This document shows, piece by piece, positions 63,740 to 64,000 of a DNA stretch of 64,000 nt (within the stretch, counting starts at the first letter, position 1; the number at the start of each line of letters is the position of its first letter). The notes beneath the pieces are model-generated. The model was not told where the DNA came from. It searched no databases and saw nothing but the letters and a program-made list of their open reading frames with translations. This DNA is from G963678255 sp963678255. GTDB taxonomy: Bacteria > Cloacimonadota > Cloacimonadia > Cloacimonadales > WRIO01. Location: contig CAXXTW010000002.1 of the NCBI GenBank assembly GCA_963678255.2, forward strand, positions 62,001-126,000. Reading direction: 5' to 3'. The position numbers and the translations under genes are program-made.

Positions 63740-64000
63740 ATGAAACTAAAGGAAATACTTGACCTTCTTGAAGGTGAATTACTTACTAATTCTGTAGATA
63801 CAGAAAAAGAAATAACCTGCGCCTTCGGTTCTGATTTAATTAGTGACATTTTAATGTGTACTAAAGAACCAACTCTTTTGTTGACCGGTTTAACAAACCC
63901 TCAAGTTATCAGACTTTCAGATATGATTGATCTCTTAGGTATCATTTTTGTTAGAGGAAAAAGACCACCTGATGATTTAATCGAAATGGCTAATGAACGT
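63740..64000 (+). CDS. DRTGG-domain protein, 3' end outside window
   Basis: The 87 visible codons begin MKLKEILDLLEGELLTNSVD and include AFGSDLISDILM, LLLTGLTNPQVIRLSDMIDL and IIFVRGKRPPDDLIEMA. This is the pattern of the small DRTGG domain (about 115 residues) found in anaerobes beside redox, hydrogenase or regulator genes. It probably binds a nucleotide or small ligand. GGAAGGAAT precedes the ATG. Downstream context is cut off by the window edge. Confidence 0.75.
   Translation, partial: MKLKEILDLLEGELLTNSVDTEKEITCAFGSDLISDILMCTKEPTLLLTGLTNPQVIRLSDMIDLLGIIFVRGKRPPDDLIEMANER

Overview
The window is AT-rich and free of host-like introns, and it reads as a chromosome segment of an anaerobic bacterium of the FCB superphylum, most likely Candidatus Cloacimonadota or a close relative. 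The main evidence is the repeated C-terminal sorting module (YPNPFNPSTT, then IYNVKGQLVK, then GVYFYKMQAGK) on six secreted proteins, one of them frameshifted, plus a decayed copy. Supporting evidence is the lipoprotein start CAYYNTFYNAQKFF, GLUG-repeat surface proteins, and amino-acid catabolism genes (hutH, hutU, pepT). The phylum is inferred; no marker gene settles it.

Layout. 0-12 kb is housekeeping: an apbE-folE2-M16 peptidase operon, pepT, argF, an iron alcohol dehydrogenase translationally coupled to a soluble hybrid histidine kinase, tRNA-Thr(CGU), and hutU coupled to an unrecognised 288-residue gene. 12.1-24.5 kb is an accessory island of mosaic palindromic repeats. It holds a decayed IS21-family element whose istB is split by about 3.5 kb of tandem composite repeats, and a group II intron sits inside one of those repeats. 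It also holds a short CRISPR array without cas genes, a phosphatase-fold protein lacking its catalytic cysteine, and an AlkD-type protein. 24.5-35 kb carries a binding-lipoprotein/hybrid-kinase pair, a TPR-like/FGE-sulfatase-fold protein divergent from a SNF2 ATPase, and a small solute-binding protein. 35.4-42.3 kb has three paralogous GLUG surface proteins, one frameshifted, with GTAG-hairpin repeats between them. 42.8-53.3 kb has a P-loop ATPase, hutH, a TPR lipoprotein, a membrane protein, truA, a membrane Ser/Thr kinase carrying leucine-rich and FGE-like domains, a CsgG/FlgO-like membrane protein, and a lone Cas6b-like ribonuclease. 53.5-64 kb has secreted sorting-domain proteins (one with an Omp28/thioredoxin-like module), tmRNA (tag ANENYALAA), a kinase-like P-loop protein, a GH31 alpha-glucosidase and the start of a DRTGG-domain protein.

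How the parts connect. HutH and HutU are the first two steps of histidine degradation but lie about 32 kb apart. PepT and the binding proteins fit peptide and amino-acid scavenging. The secreted proteins would need a type IX-like export system that is not encoded here. The CRISPR array and the Cas6b-like gene are the only CRISPR parts seen and they are 31 kb apart, so any interference machinery lies elsewhere or has been lost. Three reading-frame breaks all fall in A7/A8 runs and may be real slippage sites or homopolymer sequencing errors. No single new system is proven. The strongest leads are the structure-conserving hairpin repeats, the nested IS21/repeat/intron locus, the kinase-LRR-FGE membrane protein and the cysteine-less phosphatase homologue.
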